Source of the DNA: Formosa sp030427735
GTDB lineage: Bacteria > Bacteroidota > Bacteroidia > Flavobacteriales > Flavobacteriaceae
DNA length: 64,000 nt
Assembly (NCBI RefSeq): GCF_051200825.1
Contig: NZ_CP195158.1
Location: forward strand, 248,001 to 312,000
Reading direction: 5' to 3'
Shown here one piece after another: positions 16,680-27,800 of the stretch. Made by a program: the position numbers and the translations under genes. Each line of letters begins with the position of its first letter. Position 1 is the first letter of the stretch. The notes beneath the pieces are model-generated. The model made no database searches. It was given only the letters and a program-made list of their open reading frames with translations, and had not been told where the DNA came from.

Positions 16680-16708
16680 CCGTCTTACCTTCAAAAAAAA
16701 TAGAATTC

Positions 16709-19177
16709 ATGACTCTTAAAAAATTAGTGGCGTTTTTTAGTTTATTTCTTGCGTCGGTTTTAGCGTTTCAAGCTTATGCACAAAACGACGTAGAAATTAC
16801 TGGAAAAGTAATAGATAAAGACACAGGAGATCCGCTAGAATATGCTACCATTGCCTTTTTGCAACCTTCGGATAACAGTGTTGTAACAGGAGGTATAACA
16901 GATATGGATGGTAATTTTAATATTACTGTAGCTTCAGGAACGTATAACGTATCTGTAGAATATATCTCGTTTAAAAAGCAAACCTTAAAAAACAAAAACT
17001 TAACCGCGAATACCAATTTGGGCACCATTTATTTGGAAATGGATCTCGCCACCTTAGATGAGGTAGAAATTGTAGCCGAAAAAACTACGGTAGATATTAA
17101 ACTTGATAAAAAAATCTATAATGTAGGTCAGGATTTAACGGTTAGCGGTGGTACCGTGAGCGATGTGTTGGATAATGTACCTTCGGTTTCTGTAGATGTA
17201 GAAGGTAATGTAGCGTTAAGAGGAAACGATAACGTAACCATCTTAATTAACGGGAAGCCTTCAGGGTTGGTGGGTCTAGATTCAACCGAAGCTTTACGCC
17301 AATTGCCAGCAGATGCTATAGAGCGCGTAGAGGTTATTACATCGCCATCGGCCAGATACGATGCCGAGGGAACAGGTGGTATTTTAAATATTATTTTAAG
17401 ACGAAGCAAGCTGCAAGGGTTCAATGGCTCTATCACAGCTAATGGAGGATATCCTGCTACGGCTGGTATTTCGGGTAATATTAATTACCGAACAGGCGCC
17501 TTCAATATTTTTAATACTACTGGTTATTCTTATAGAGAAGTACCTGGAAATTCTACTACCGAAACTCAATATTTTAATAAAGAGTTTGATGATGATGGAA
17601 ATTTAATTGGCGATTTGCCAGATACTTTCTTAAACGAATATCGCGATTTTGATAGAATCCGTAAGGGCATCAATACCAATTTAGGTGTAGAGTGGTATAT
17701 TAACGATAATACTTCGTTAACAACATCTATATTCTACAGAGGGCAAGACAATAGTAGCAATACAACCAACAATATTTACGATTATGATAATTTAGGGAAT
17801 TTGGTTTCGGAAACTTTACGATTAGATCCTGAAGTTGAGGACGACCAAACCGTGCAATATTCTGTAAATTTCGATAAACAGTTTGCTGATAAACCAGGCC
17901 ATAAATTAACTTTCGATTTTCAATTTGAAGATTCCCGCGAAGACGAAAATTCTATCATTACCGAAAATGGTTTAGATTCAGAAAAAGTAAGAACTTTAGA
18001 ACAGCAAAATAATATTTTATTGCAATCAGATTATGTACTTCCGTTAGGCGAAGCTAGTCAGTTTGAATTTGGTTACCGAGGCGATTTTAATAAATTAGAT
18101 ACCGATTATACCTTAGCCTTTTACAACGACGAGACTAACGATTTCGAGATAGATACCGATGTCAGTAATAATTTAATTTATTCGGAATATATTAATGCTG
18201 TATACACACAGTTTGGAAGTAAAATTAAAGAGAAATTTTCGTATTTATTAGGGCTTAGAATGGAGTCTACACGAATTACTATAGACCAAGTTACGACTAA
18301 CGACCTAGAAAAAAAGAATTATGTAGGCTTTTTTCCAACTGTAAATTTAGGGTACGAGTTTACCGAAAACCAAAGTGTTATGTTGGGGTATAACCGTCGT
18401 TTACGCAGACCGCGTTCTCGTTTTATAAACCCTTTTCCGTCCAGAAGTAGTGCCACAAACTTGTTTCAAGGAAATCCAGATTTAGATCCAAGTTATTCCG
18501 ATGCTATAGATTTAGGTTATTTACACGAATTTGGTAAGTTAACTTTAAACAGTTCAATCTACTATCAGCACTCTACCGATGTTTTTACATTTATAACCGA
18601 GGCAACGGGAGATTATGTTCAAATAGGAGATACAGATGTACCGGTAATTAAACGTACGCCAATTAACTTAGCTACGAACGATCGTTATGGTTTTGAGTTT
18701 ACAACAACTTACAAGCCAACAAAAAAATGGAATATGAATGCCAATTTTAACTTCTTCAATTCGATAACTCGAGGCGATTATAACGGTGTGAATTTTGATG
18801 CCGATAACTTAAGTTGGTTCATTAGGTTTAACAACAAAGTAACCCTGCCAGCAGACATAGAGTGGCAAACCCGATTAATGTATATGGGGCCAAACGAAGA
18901 TGCGCAGAACAAATCGGAAGGCATGTTTGGTATGGATTTAGCCTTTAGTAAAGATCTGTTTAACCGAAATGCATCTATAACATTTAATGTTAGCGATGTG
19001 TTTAATTCTAGAAAACGACAAACAGTTTCTACAACCGACACTTATATAAGCGATGCTGAATTTCAATGGCGCGAGCGCAGTTTTAATTTAGCGTTTACGT
19101 ATAGGTTTAATCAGCAGAAAAAACGTCAGGACGACCACGGTCAAGGTGGTGAAAACGAGATGGATTTTGATGGTTAA
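16709..19177 (+). CDS. TonB-dependent outer-membrane receptor with OMP_b-brl_3-type barrel
   Basis: An 822-residue outer-membrane protein. A signal peptide (to about residue 25, ending AYAQ) is followed by a carboxypeptidase-regulatory-like beta domain (ITGKVIDKDTGDPLEYATI, about 28-115), a plug domain (VSDVLDNVPSVSVD...VALRGNDNVTILINGKP) and a C-terminal barrel ending FNLAFTYRFN, followed by a hydrophilic 20-residue tail. The plug fits import across the outer membrane powered by TonB. This subgroup has no known substrate, and neighbours give no hint. It has its own promoter box and terminator, so it is probably monocistronic. Confidence 0.9.
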   Translation: MTLKKLVAFFSLFLASVLAFQAYAQNDVEITGKVIDKDTGDPLEYATIAFLQPSDNSVVTGGITDMDGNFNITVASGTYNVSVEYISFKKQTLKNKNLTANTNLGTIYLEMDLATLDEVEIVAEKTTVDIKLDKKIYNVGQDLTVSGGTVSDVLDNVPSVSVDVEGNVALRGNDNVTILINGKPSGLVGLDSTEALRQLPADAIERVEVITSPSARYDAEGTGGILNIILRRSKLQGFNGSITANGGYPATAGISGNINYRTGAFNIFNTTGYSYREVPGNSTTETQYFNKEFDDDGNLIGDLPDTFLNEYRDFDRIRKGINTNLGVEWYINDNTSLTTSIFYRGQDNSSNTTNNIYDYDNLGNLVSETLRLDPEVEDDQTVQYSVNFDKQFADKPGHKLTFDFQFEDSREDENSIITENGLDSEKVRTLEQQNNILLQSDYVLPLGEASQFEFGYRGDFNKLDTDYTLAFYNDETNDFEIDTDVSNNLIYSEYINAVYTQFGSKIKEKFSYLLGLRMESTRITIDQVTTNDLEKKNYVGFFPTVNLGYEFTENQSVMLGYNRRLRRPRSRFINPFPSRSSATNLFQGNPDLDPSYSDAIDLGYLHEFGKLTLNSSIYYQHSTDVFTFITEATGDYVQIGDTDVPVIKRTPINLATNDRYGFEFTTTYKPTKKWNMNANFNFFNSITRGDYNGVNFDADNLSWFIRFNNKVTLPADIEWQTRLMYMGPNEDAQNKSEGMFGMDLAFSKDLFNRNASITFNVSDVFNSRKRQTVSTTDTYISDAEFQWRERSFNLAFTYRFNQQKKRQDDHGQGGENEMDFDG

Positions 19178-19184
19178 AAGATGC

Positions 19185-19214
19185 AAAAAGCTTCCTGTAA
19201 AGGGAGCTTTTTTT
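19185..19214 (+). terminator. Terminator after the TonB receptor
   Basis: AAAGCTTCC pairs with GGGAGCTTT (one mismatch) across a 6-base loop, followed by TTTTTTTG. Confidence 0.75.
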
Positions 19215-19255
19215 GTTTAATATATTATTTTCGGCTAAAACTCGTTAGTTATAAA

Positions 19256-19263
19256 TATATTTG
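19256..19263 (+). promoter_or_regulatory. -7 promoter box TATATTTG for the porZ operon
   Basis: Exact TAnnTTTG match ending 18 bases before the porZ ATG. Confidence 0.55.
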
Positions 19264-19281
19264 AAACATTAATCGTTATTT

Positions 19282-21630
19282 ATGTTTAAACGAATACTTA
19301 TAACCATTCTATTTTTTAGCTCTTTGGTATCGCAGTCTCAAGATTTTTCGGCGCTTTGGGAAGGGCATTTTTCATATTATAATATTAAAGATGTAAAAGT
19401 TAGCGGCGATAAAATTTTTGCAGCTTCGGAAAATGCTATTTTTACTCTAGATGTTGTAACTAACGAAATATCAACCTTATCTACCATAGAGGGGTTGGCC
19501 GGTGCAAGTATATCTACCATACATTATAGTGCAGATTTTGGGGCGTTGATTGTGGGGTACGAAAATGGTTTGATAGAAATTGTGCTCGATGGTGAATCGA
19601 ATGTTTTAAGTGTAGTAGATATTTTAGAAAAACCTACAATTCCACCAACGAGTAAGCGCGTCAATCAATTTAACGAATCTGATGGACTCCTGTATATTGC
19701 AACAAATTATGGTATTTCTGTTTACGATTTAAGCCGATTGGAGTTTGGGGATACATATTACATTGGGCCTTCGGGTACGCAAATTGTAGTTAGCGAAACA
19801 GCTGTGGCCAACGGTTATATTTACGCTGCCTGCCAAAACGGATCTGGAATTATGAGGGCAGAAGTGGCTAATAGCAATTTAATAGACTACAATCAATGGA
19901 GTCAGATTACTACAGGTAATTTTTCGGCTATAACTGAAGTTGCTTCAAATTTATATGCTTTAAACACAACCAGAACCCTGTTTAGGGTTACCGATTCCAG
20001 TATTTCTAGTGTATATCAATATGCAGAAATGCCTGAAGATGTAGAGTCTGCTAACGATTATCTAATAGTAACAACAAGTAAGAATGTGTTTTTGTATACT
20101 GGCACCTTCTCGAAAGTGGCCGAAGTTGGGGTTAATACATTGTTTTCAACTAACTATACTTCTGCAGTAACAGATGGTACAAATTTCTATATTGGTACAA
20201 ACAGTTTAGGGCTTTTAAAAAGTCCTATTAGCAGTCCTACGGCTTTCGAAGCTATTCGTCCAGATGGTCCTTTAATGAATGCAGGTTTTTCGGTTGAAGC
20301 CGAGTATAATCAGGTATGGTTAACATTTGGCGATTATACCGCAACATACAATCCGTCGCCACTGCGTTTAAGAGGGGTAAGCCATTACAGTAACGGAGAA
20401 TGGCGCAACATCCCTTCCGATAGTGTTTTAGGTGCTAGAGATCTTAATGCAATAGCAATTAATCCTAATAAAATAAATCAAGTTTTTATAAGCTCTTTTA
20501 ACGATGGTATTTTAGAAGTAGATAGAGACGAAGCTACTATGTTGTACAACGCGTCTAATAGCGCTTTGGAGTCGTTAGAAGATCCGAATGCGCCAAATTA
20601 TACAAGTATAAGAGTGAGTGCTTCCGCCTTTGATAACGAAGGACTGTTGTGGTCGTTAACAGGGAGAAATTTAAGTCCGTTAAAATCCTATAATCCAGAT
20701 AATGGGCAATGGCGTTCATATAGCTTTGGAGGTCTATTTTCCGACGGTTTTAACGGGGAATGGGGGTTTTGCGATTTAGAAATTGATAATGCTGGTGTGG
20801 TTTGGACAGGTGGTTACGTTAACGGTTTAATGGGCTACGATTACAATAATGGTTCGCCACGAATAAAAAGCCTCAGCGAAGACACGCAAAATATGCCTTC
20901 TTCGGTAGTGTCGGCAGTTGCTGTCGATAATAGAAACCAGGTTTGGATTGGTACCATTAGAGGACTTCGAGTGCTATACAATACGGCTAACTTTTTTGCA
21001 AACGATAATATCCAAGCAAGTGAAATTGTTATTCTAGACGACGGCATTCCTAAGGAATTACTAGCGCTACAATATATTACAGATATAGAAGTAGATGGCT
21101 CTAATAATAAATGGATTTCTACAGTTGGTTCTGGCTTGTTTTATTTTTCGCCAGATGGCCAAGAAACCATATATCATTTTACTACCGAAAATTCACCTTT
21201 ACCGTCTAACGATATTGTTGATGTTAGTATAGACAGTTCTAACGGAAAAGTGTTTATCGCCACGAATAATGGCATGGTAGCATTTAATTCTGGAAGTTCT
21301 AAAGCCACCGAAGATTTTACCGATGCCTTTGTATATCCCAACCCTGTACGCCCTCATTTTAATATTACAGAGGAAAAAGTGAAAATTAAAGGTATTACCG
21401 ATAATGTGAATATTAAAATTACCGATGTAGAAGGCAATCTAGTAGCCGAAGCCCAATCTAATGTAAATTTAAGGTACAATGGTTATAATTTGGAAATTGA
21501 TGGTGGAATAGCATATTGGAATGGTAAAAATTTAGCCAATAATGTTGTGCGATCGGGTGTGTATTTAATCATGTTGTCCGATCTAGATACTTTCGAGACC
21601 AAAGTGTTAAAGGTTATGGTTGTAAGATAA
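19282..21630 (+). CDS. porZ: Type IX secretion protein PorZ
   Basis: A 782-residue exported protein: signal peptide ending near LVSQSQ (residue 20), two beta-propeller-like regions with repeated short motifs (AASENAIFTLDVVTNEIS, YIATNYGISVYDL, VWIGTIRGLRVLY, KVFIATNNGMVAF) and a C-terminal type A sorting domain starting YPNPVRPHF near residue 690. This architecture and length match PorZ of the Porphyromonas type IX secretion system, a surface protein of the attachment complex with sortase PorU. The gene sits directly before recO, sharing one base; that neighbour is, from memory, conserved in Flavobacteriia. A generic regulator-propeller protein is the alternative but lacks this ending. Confidence 0.85.
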   Translation: MFKRILITILFFSSLVSQSQDFSALWEGHFSYYNIKDVKVSGDKIFAASENAIFTLDVVTNEISTLSTIEGLAGASISTIHYSADFGALIVGYENGLIEIVLDGESNVLSVVDILEKPTIPPTSKRVNQFNESDGLLYIATNYGISVYDLSRLEFGDTYYIGPSGTQIVVSETAVANGYIYAACQNGSGIMRAEVANSNLIDYNQWSQITTGNFSAITEVASNLYALNTTRTLFRVTDSSISSVYQYAEMPEDVESANDYLIVTTSKNVFLYTGTFSKVAEVGVNTLFSTNYTSAVTDGTNFYIGTNSLGLLKSPISSPTAFEAIRPDGPLMNAGFSVEAEYNQVWLTFGDYTATYNPSPLRLRGVSHYSNGEWRNIPSDSVLGARDLNAIAINPNKINQVFISSFNDGILEVDRDEATMLYNASNSALESLEDPNAPNYTSIRVSASAFDNEGLLWSLTGRNLSPLKSYNPDNGQWRSYSFGGLFSDGFNGEWGFCDLEIDNAGVVWTGGYVNGLMGYDYNNGSPRIKSLSEDTQNMPSSVVSAVAVDNRNQVWIGTIRGLRVLYNTANFFANDNIQASEIVILDDGIPKELLALQYITDIEVDGSNNKWISTVGSGLFYFSPDGQETIYHFTTENSPLPSNDIVDVSIDSSNGKVFIATNNGMVAFNSGSSKATEDFTDAFVYPNPVRPHFNITEEKVKIKGITDNVNIKITDVEGNLVAEAQSNVNLRYNGYNLEIDGGIAYWNGKNLANNVVRSGVYLIMLSDLDTFETKVLKVMVVR

Positions 21631-22349
21631 TGTTTTACACAACCAACGCCATAGTATTATCTAAATTAAAGTATCGCGATAACGACCTTATTGTAAGTTG
21701 TTATACTCAGGATTTTGGGGTGTTAAGTTTTTTGCTTCGGGGTGTTTTAAAAAGTAAAAAAGGGAATACTAAAATAGCGTATTTTCAGTTGCTGTCTCAA
21801 ATACAAATAGTAATAGATTACAAGCCAAACAGAGCTTTACACACAATAAAGGAGGTTAAAATCAATACATTTTATACCTCGTTGCACACGCAGGTTGTAA
21901 AAAGTACTATTGTAATGTTTTTGGCCGATGTGCTTACTATGGCTTTAAAAGAAGAAGAGTCTAATTTAGAGTTGTTTTCGTTTTTAGAGCAGAAATTAGA
22001 CTGGTTGGACAAGCATGAGAAAATTTCTAATTTTCACTTATTGTTTTTGCTTCAACTTACCAAATATTTAGGATTTTATCCTGATACATCTCTCGTGGAG
22101 TTTCCGTACTTTAATTTAAGTTCTGGCTTATTCGAAAATAAACCTTATGGGAAATATTCTGTTTCCGATGAGAATCTGGAGTTTTTAAAATTGTTTTTGG
22201 GCATAATTTTTGATGATGTAGCCACGATTAAGATGACCGCAAAACAAAGGCAACGTTTTTTAGACATGTTGCTATTGTTTTACGAACTGCATTTAGGCCA
22301 TTTTAAAAAACCTAAATCGCTGGCTGTTTTTAGTCAAGTTTTTAGCTAA
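21630..22349 (+). CDS. recO: DNA repair protein RecO
   Basis: A 239-residue protein that helps RecR load RecA on SSB-coated single-stranded DNA. The N-terminal OB-fold region reads TNAIVLSKLKYRDNDLIVSCYTQDFG, the usual RecO start, and the helical C-terminal domain (LLFLLQLTKYLGFYPD) follows. The four zinc-binding cysteines of some RecO proteins are absent, as is common in this phylum. Its ATG shares one base with the porZ stop, and a TonB receptor follows after 19 bases, so all three are probably in one transcript. Confidence 0.93.
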   Translation: MFYTTNAIVLSKLKYRDNDLIVSCYTQDFGVLSFLLRGVLKSKKGNTKIAYFQLLSQIQIVIDYKPNRALHTIKEVKINTFYTSLHTQVVKSTIVMFLADVLTMALKEEESNLELFSFLEQKLDWLDKHEKISNFHLLFLLQLTKYLGFYPDTSLVEFPYFNLSSGLFENKPYGKYSVSDENLEFLKLFLGIIFDDVATIKMTAKQRQRFLDMLLLFYELHLGHFKKPKSLAVFSQVFS

Positions 22350-22368
22350 CAACCCATTATCAAACTTT

Positions 22369-24780
22369 ATGAAACAAAAATTACTGCTAGGTTTAGGCCT
22401 TTTATGTTCAATTATTTCTTACGCACAAAACATTCAAGTATTAAATAGGCAAACAGAAGAAGCCATATCGGGAGTCGCTGTTTTTAATGCAGATAAATCA
22501 AAAAGTACAATTTCAGACTTCGACGGGGTAATTTATATCGAAAATTTTAATGCTACAGAAACCATTTATTTTAGACATTTATCTTTTCAAGAATTCAGCA
22601 TAGAAAAATCTAAAATTAAGGATGCCCAAATTATTTATCTGGAACCTATTACCCAAGGCTTAGACGAGGTGGTGCTTTCGGCTTCTAAATTTAAACAGGA
22701 CAAACGCGATATTCCGCAAAAAGTAGTTTCTATTACCGCATCAGAAATAGAATTCGATACTCCGCAAACCAGTGCCGATTTATTAACCAATACAGGTAAT
22801 GTATTTATTCAAAAAAGTCAGTTGGGTGGTGGTAGCCCGATGATTCGTGGTTTGTCAACCAATCGTTTATTAATTACGGTAGATGGTGTTAGAATGAATA
22901 ATGCTATTTTTAGAGGGGGAAATTTACAGAATGTTATTTCTATAGATCCTTTTTCGATACAAAACACCGAGGTTATTTTAGGCGCAGGTTCTGTAGTTTA
23001 TGGTAGCGATGCCATTGGTGGCGTTATGGGGTTTTATACTAAAAATGCAACATTGTCTTACAATGACGCGATGGAGTTTAGCGGAAATGCTATCGCAAGA
23101 TACTCGTCGGCAAATCAAGAGAAAACAGGACATGTCGATTTTAATATTGGCTTAAAAAAATGGGCTTTTTTAACCAGTGTAAGTTATACCGATTTTGATG
23201 ATTTAAGAATGGGAAGTCACGGTCCAGACGATTATTTAAGGCCAGAATATGTGGTTACCGAAAACGGACAAGATATTACCGTTCAGAATTCAAATCCTAA
23301 AGTGCAAGTGCCAACAGGGTACAACCAAATAAATGTTATGCAAAAAGTGCGTTTTGAGCCTAAAAACGATTTAACTTTCGATTTAGGTTTGCATTATTCT
23401 ACAACATCCGATTATTCCAGATACGACAGACTTTTACGCTATCGCGGAGACGAGTTAAGATCTGCCGAATGGAATTATGGGCCGCAGCGCTGGTTTATGT
23501 CTAATTTACAAATCGCAAAGCTGAGCAAACATTCTGTATTGTACGATAAAGTTCAGGTGAATTTAGCATATCAAAACTTTCAGGAAAGTCGTATCGATAG
23601 AAATTACCAATCGCCAATTCGAAGTACTACCGAAGAAAAAGTAGATGCCCTTTCCGCCAATATAGATTTTGAAAAACAATTGAGCTTAAAAACGGAATTG
23701 TTTTATGGTTTAGAGTATGTGTATAATAAAATTCATTCGTTTGGGGAAGAAGAAAATATCGAGACGAATGAAGTTCTTGCTGCCATAACAAGGTACCCAA
23801 ATGGTTCCTACTGGCAATCAATGTCGGCATACACCAGTATAAAATACAAAGCAAATAAGCAGTTTGTACTACAAACGGGACTGCGTTATAATCATGTTAT
23901 TTCGCATGCTAATTTTGAAGCTAACAACAATTTTTTGTACCTGCCATTTAACGATGCCCAAATTAACACTGGAGCGTTAACAGGTACTGCGGGTGTAAGC
24001 TGGATCCCATCAGATTTAATTCAGTGGCGACTTCATTTTTCTACTGCATTTAGAGCGCCAAATATAGACGATATAGGTAAGGTCTTCGATTCGGAACCTG
24101 GTGCTTTAGTAGTGCCTAACGACAATATAGACCCAGAATATGCCTATACAGGAGAGCTAGGTGTGCGTTTAAATTTCGAGAATATTGTTGTTGTAAATGC
24201 AGCGACTTACTACACGTTTCTGGACAATGCTTTGGTAAGACGAAACTTTACCATTAACGGAGAAGAATACTTAATTTACGATGGCGAGAATAGCAGAATC
24301 CAAGCCATACAAAATGCTGCCGAGGCCAGAATTTATGGTTTTGAAGCCGGATTAGAAGTAAATTTCAGTAAAACATTACAATTAACATCGCAATACAATA
24401 TTGTTGGAGGTTACGAGCTAGAAGAAGATGAAAAGCTGCCACTACGCCACGCCGCGCCTCAGTTTGGCGATGCGCATCTTATCTGGACATATAATGCTTT
24501 TAAAGTTGACGGATTTGTAATGTACAACGGAGAATTGTCTAACGACCAATTAGCACCTTCGGAAACAGAAAAGGATTATATGTACGCGCTAGACGATGAA
24601 CGCAACCCGTATGCGCCATCCTGGTACACTTTAAATTTAAGAACGCAGTATCAAATATCTCCCGCGTTTACGCTTACAGCTAGTTTAGAAAATATTACAG
24701 ATCAGCGTTACCGGCCATATTCGTCTGGAATTTCAGGAGCTGGAAGAAATGCAATTGTAGCTGTAAAGTATAACTTTTAG
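22369..24780 (+). CDS. TonB-dependent receptor, haem/iron-type plug
   Basis: An 803-residue outer-membrane receptor: signal peptide (to about residue 20, SYAQ), a carboxypeptidase-like beta domain (about 22-95), a plug with LLTNTGNVFIQKSQLGGGSPMIRGL and VDGVRMNNAIFRGGNLQNV, and a 22-strand barrel ending AIVAVKYNF. The plug wording (SPMIRG, NRLLITVDGVRMN) is close to that of haem/haemoglobin receptors such as HmuR, but no haem genes adjoin, so the substrate stays open. Follows recO by 19 bases. It is convergent with the large secreted protein gene; only 30 bases separate their ends and no terminator hairpin is visible there. Confidence 0.88.
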   Translation: MKQKLLLGLGLLCSIISYAQNIQVLNRQTEEAISGVAVFNADKSKSTISDFDGVIYIENFNATETIYFRHLSFQEFSIEKSKIKDAQIIYLEPITQGLDEVVLSASKFKQDKRDIPQKVVSITASEIEFDTPQTSADLLTNTGNVFIQKSQLGGGSPMIRGLSTNRLLITVDGVRMNNAIFRGGNLQNVISIDPFSIQNTEVILGAGSVVYGSDAIGGVMGFYTKNATLSYNDAMEFSGNAIARYSSANQEKTGHVDFNIGLKKWAFLTSVSYTDFDDLRMGSHGPDDYLRPEYVVTENGQDITVQNSNPKVQVPTGYNQINVMQKVRFEPKNDLTFDLGLHYSTTSDYSRYDRLLRYRGDELRSAEWNYGPQRWFMSNLQIAKLSKHSVLYDKVQVNLAYQNFQESRIDRNYQSPIRSTTEEKVDALSANIDFEKQLSLKTELFYGLEYVYNKIHSFGEEENIETNEVLAAITRYPNGSYWQSMSAYTSIKYKANKQFVLQTGLRYNHVISHANFEANNNFLYLPFNDAQINTGALTGTAGVSWIPSDLIQWRLHFSTAFRAPNIDDIGKVFDSEPGALVVPNDNIDPEYAYTGELGVRLNFENIVVVNAATYYTFLDNALVRRNFTINGEEYLIYDGENSRIQAIQNAAEARIYGFEAGLEVNFSKTLQLTSQYNIVGGYELEEDEKLPLRHAAPQFGDAHLIWTYNAFKVDGFVMYNGELSNDQLAPSETEKDYMYALDDERNPYAPSWYTLNLRTQYQISPAFTLTASLENITDQRYRPYSSGISGAGRNAIVAVKYNF

Positions 24781-24810
24781 GCGATTGTTTTATTCCGAAA
24801 CTAAAACGTA

Positions 24811-27800
24811 CTACCTGAGGAGTAATTTCTTGTGTATTACGTTTCCGTTAGTTAAAGTGACAGCTGCAATTATGGGAATGGATTGTAATGAAGAGAGGTT
24901 GAAAATAGGTTTCTGTTGTATTTGATTAAAGGTTGAGAGGGTTCTGCCTAAGGTATCAAATATTGTAATCTGTTTTATCTGAAGCGCATCGGAATGTAAT
25001 TTGAAATACGTCTGTTGAGTGTCTATTTGTATAATCTCTAGAAAATTGTCGCTTTTTAAATCGTTGACACCTAAAGTTGCTGTTTTGAAAACAATCTCGA
25101 ATCTAGAAGGGAAATCGCCGCGATCTGAAATGAATTTGTATGCGCCTTGTTTAAGGTCGTGGTAAGTGTTTGTAAAATGGTCTTTTAAGTAAATCGGGTT
25201 TTGTTCGAAAAAATTGCCTTCAAAATCATCAATATCTAAACTGAAAATGGTTGGCGTTTCTATTGCGTTGTAAAAGCCTAAAGCAATATTTTCGTCTTGC
25301 GACAGACTCGATTTTGATTTACCTTGAATAACGAGTTTTACATCGGTATTTGGAATTGTGGTATATAATTTCGCATAATGGGTGTCGTTAATAATGGTAT
25401 TTACATCAAAATAACTTCCATCATAAGTATCGGTCGCATTGGGTAAATATCCAATTAAGGTCTGACTGAAAATAGCATTGTCCGAGGTTAGATTAATCCA
25501 AATTTTAGGGGTTACTTCCGATTTAAAAAATTGTGTGTTTTCCGAAGTTACCCGCATTTGGTTATTAAATAAAACTGTAGCGGTATTGGTGTGAAAAGCA
25601 TCCGAAAATTTCACGAAAAATCCTTGGCAAGAAGGTATAAACCGATTGGGTTTTTGCCCCGAACCTTCTTGAGCAGCTACAGTACCCGTGCCGTTAATTA
25701 TGGCATAGTCGGACGGGCTAAAATTATAAACATCATTACCGTTGAAGGATTTTGAAGGCGGCGTATCTTGAGACCATAGGTAAATAACACCCTCTAGAGG
25801 CTGATTTGGTGTAGCTGCGCTATAAACGTTAGCATTAAAAAAAGCATCGGCACTGATGGCCGAAGGATAAGGGTTTCCAATTAAATTCCAATTGTTGTCG
25901 TCTGTCGATTCATCATTACGTGTAACAGGCGTGTGAATAATTCCATTGTTAAAATTTCCCGAAAACGAGTAGGTATAGTGCATGCCAGCTGTAAAGTTGT
26001 TGTCGGTATGGGTAGCGGCATAACCTACACCAGCTTGTAAATAATCGGTTTTAGTTATGGTTTCTCCAGTAGCAATGGGTTGCCAATCGTCTCCGTTATC
26101 ATCTACATCATCTTGACCTAACGTTTGTGTGTTATCGTTATTTTCTTCTTTGTAAAGATCTGCAAAGCGGCTTGCATCAAACCAAAACAGGCGTTTGGAA
26201 TTATTGAAAGCGTTGGCAAATGTTTCGTTTACAACTGGAGTGCTCCAATAGGTATATTCGTACCAAGCGTTTAAAATTGCGGTTTCTTTTTCTACGAGTA
26301 TGGTTCCATTATTAGTTGGAGTCGTTGTATCGTTTTCTTGTACAAACGAGCCCTTATTTTTTACAATTAATGTGCCTTCTACAATCAAGTTGTGGTGTAT
26401 TTTGGTGTAATGTTCGGCATTTATAGTTAAAGTAACATCTTCGGGAATATACAAACTACAGCAGTTTAAATTGCCGTGTGTTTGGGTGTTAAAGTTACTG
26501 TTTAAAATAGTAATGGCAGATTCGTCTGCTTCCGAATTCACCCAATTCCCATCATGCCATTCGCTTGTTTTTAGGTCGATTGCAATGCTTTTAGAGGCCG
26601 TGTAGCAGAGGTTATTATCTTCTAAAACACGACAGTAATATTGGTTGCCATCAACTAAAGCTGTGTTTAAAATGTGAAGCGATGAGGTTTGCGTCCCTTG
26701 GTAGTTGTCGTTGTCGTGTATTATATTCCAAGTATTAGAATGTTTTAAATTTTCGTACCATTGATAGTTTAAGGAAGTCGCGTCGGTAACGCCTTCATTT
26801 GCCGTAACGATGAAGGTGTCGGTTAGTTTGCAACTAGATGGTGTGGTTTCGGTCTGTAGCGTAATGTTAGGCGGAATACCAACCGAAAAATCATAAATCC
26901 CGATGTCGGTATAATCTACAGTTTTAAAAGCGTACCAGTCGTTCGCTTGCCAGGAAGTAGAGGGTAGGTTAGACAGGGTGTTTTTACGTCTGTAAGTGTA
27001 TCCTCTATCGGAAACTGTAAATGTGTTCCCAGTCGCATCGCCCCAAACATCTATGGGTTCTCCTTGATATAAAAGACGAATATGGTCGTTATTATTAATG
27101 CCCACGGCATTACTAATATGCTGTGCTGTAACGGTGGCATGCTCTTGGTTGGCATCGGTGGCGCCAAAGGCAATAAGGTAAGTGTCTTGGTGATTTAGCG
27201 AGCCATCTAGTGCAAGGGTTCTAGTGGTGTCTTCGCCATTGTATATAATTTCTACGGTGTAATCTTCAAGGTTAATGGGTGTTCCTGTGCCATTGTATAT
27301 CTCGATATAGGAATGCGATCCTGTAGGATGATCGGTAATTTCACTAATGAAGAGTTGTGTGGGTGTATTGCCATTGTCGCCTTTACAAGCCGTAGAATTT
27401 CTGGAAATCACATCGAAATTTGTAGACATGCTGCATCCGAGATTATTGGTGATGTTCAGGTTCCCAGATGTTGCGTTTTCTGGTAAAGTGACTTCTATTT
27501 GTGTGTCCGTAATAACATTTACGTTAGCAGAAATGCCATTAATATCTGCCGTGGTCTCATTACCAAAATTGGCGCTAGTAATGGTTATTACCGTTCCTGG
27601 CGGGCCAGTATCTGGCATAATGTTTGGCAAAGTAGCAACACAGGTACCTGTGCCTTCTACGCTAAAGGTGTATGGATTTTCGTCTGCATCATTGTTTGTA
27701 ATACTAATAACACTAGAACGAGTTCCTGAGGTTTGTGGAGAAAATTCGATGTCGAAAGTGATTTTGGTATTTGGAGGAATTATTTGGTTACTCGGGGTGT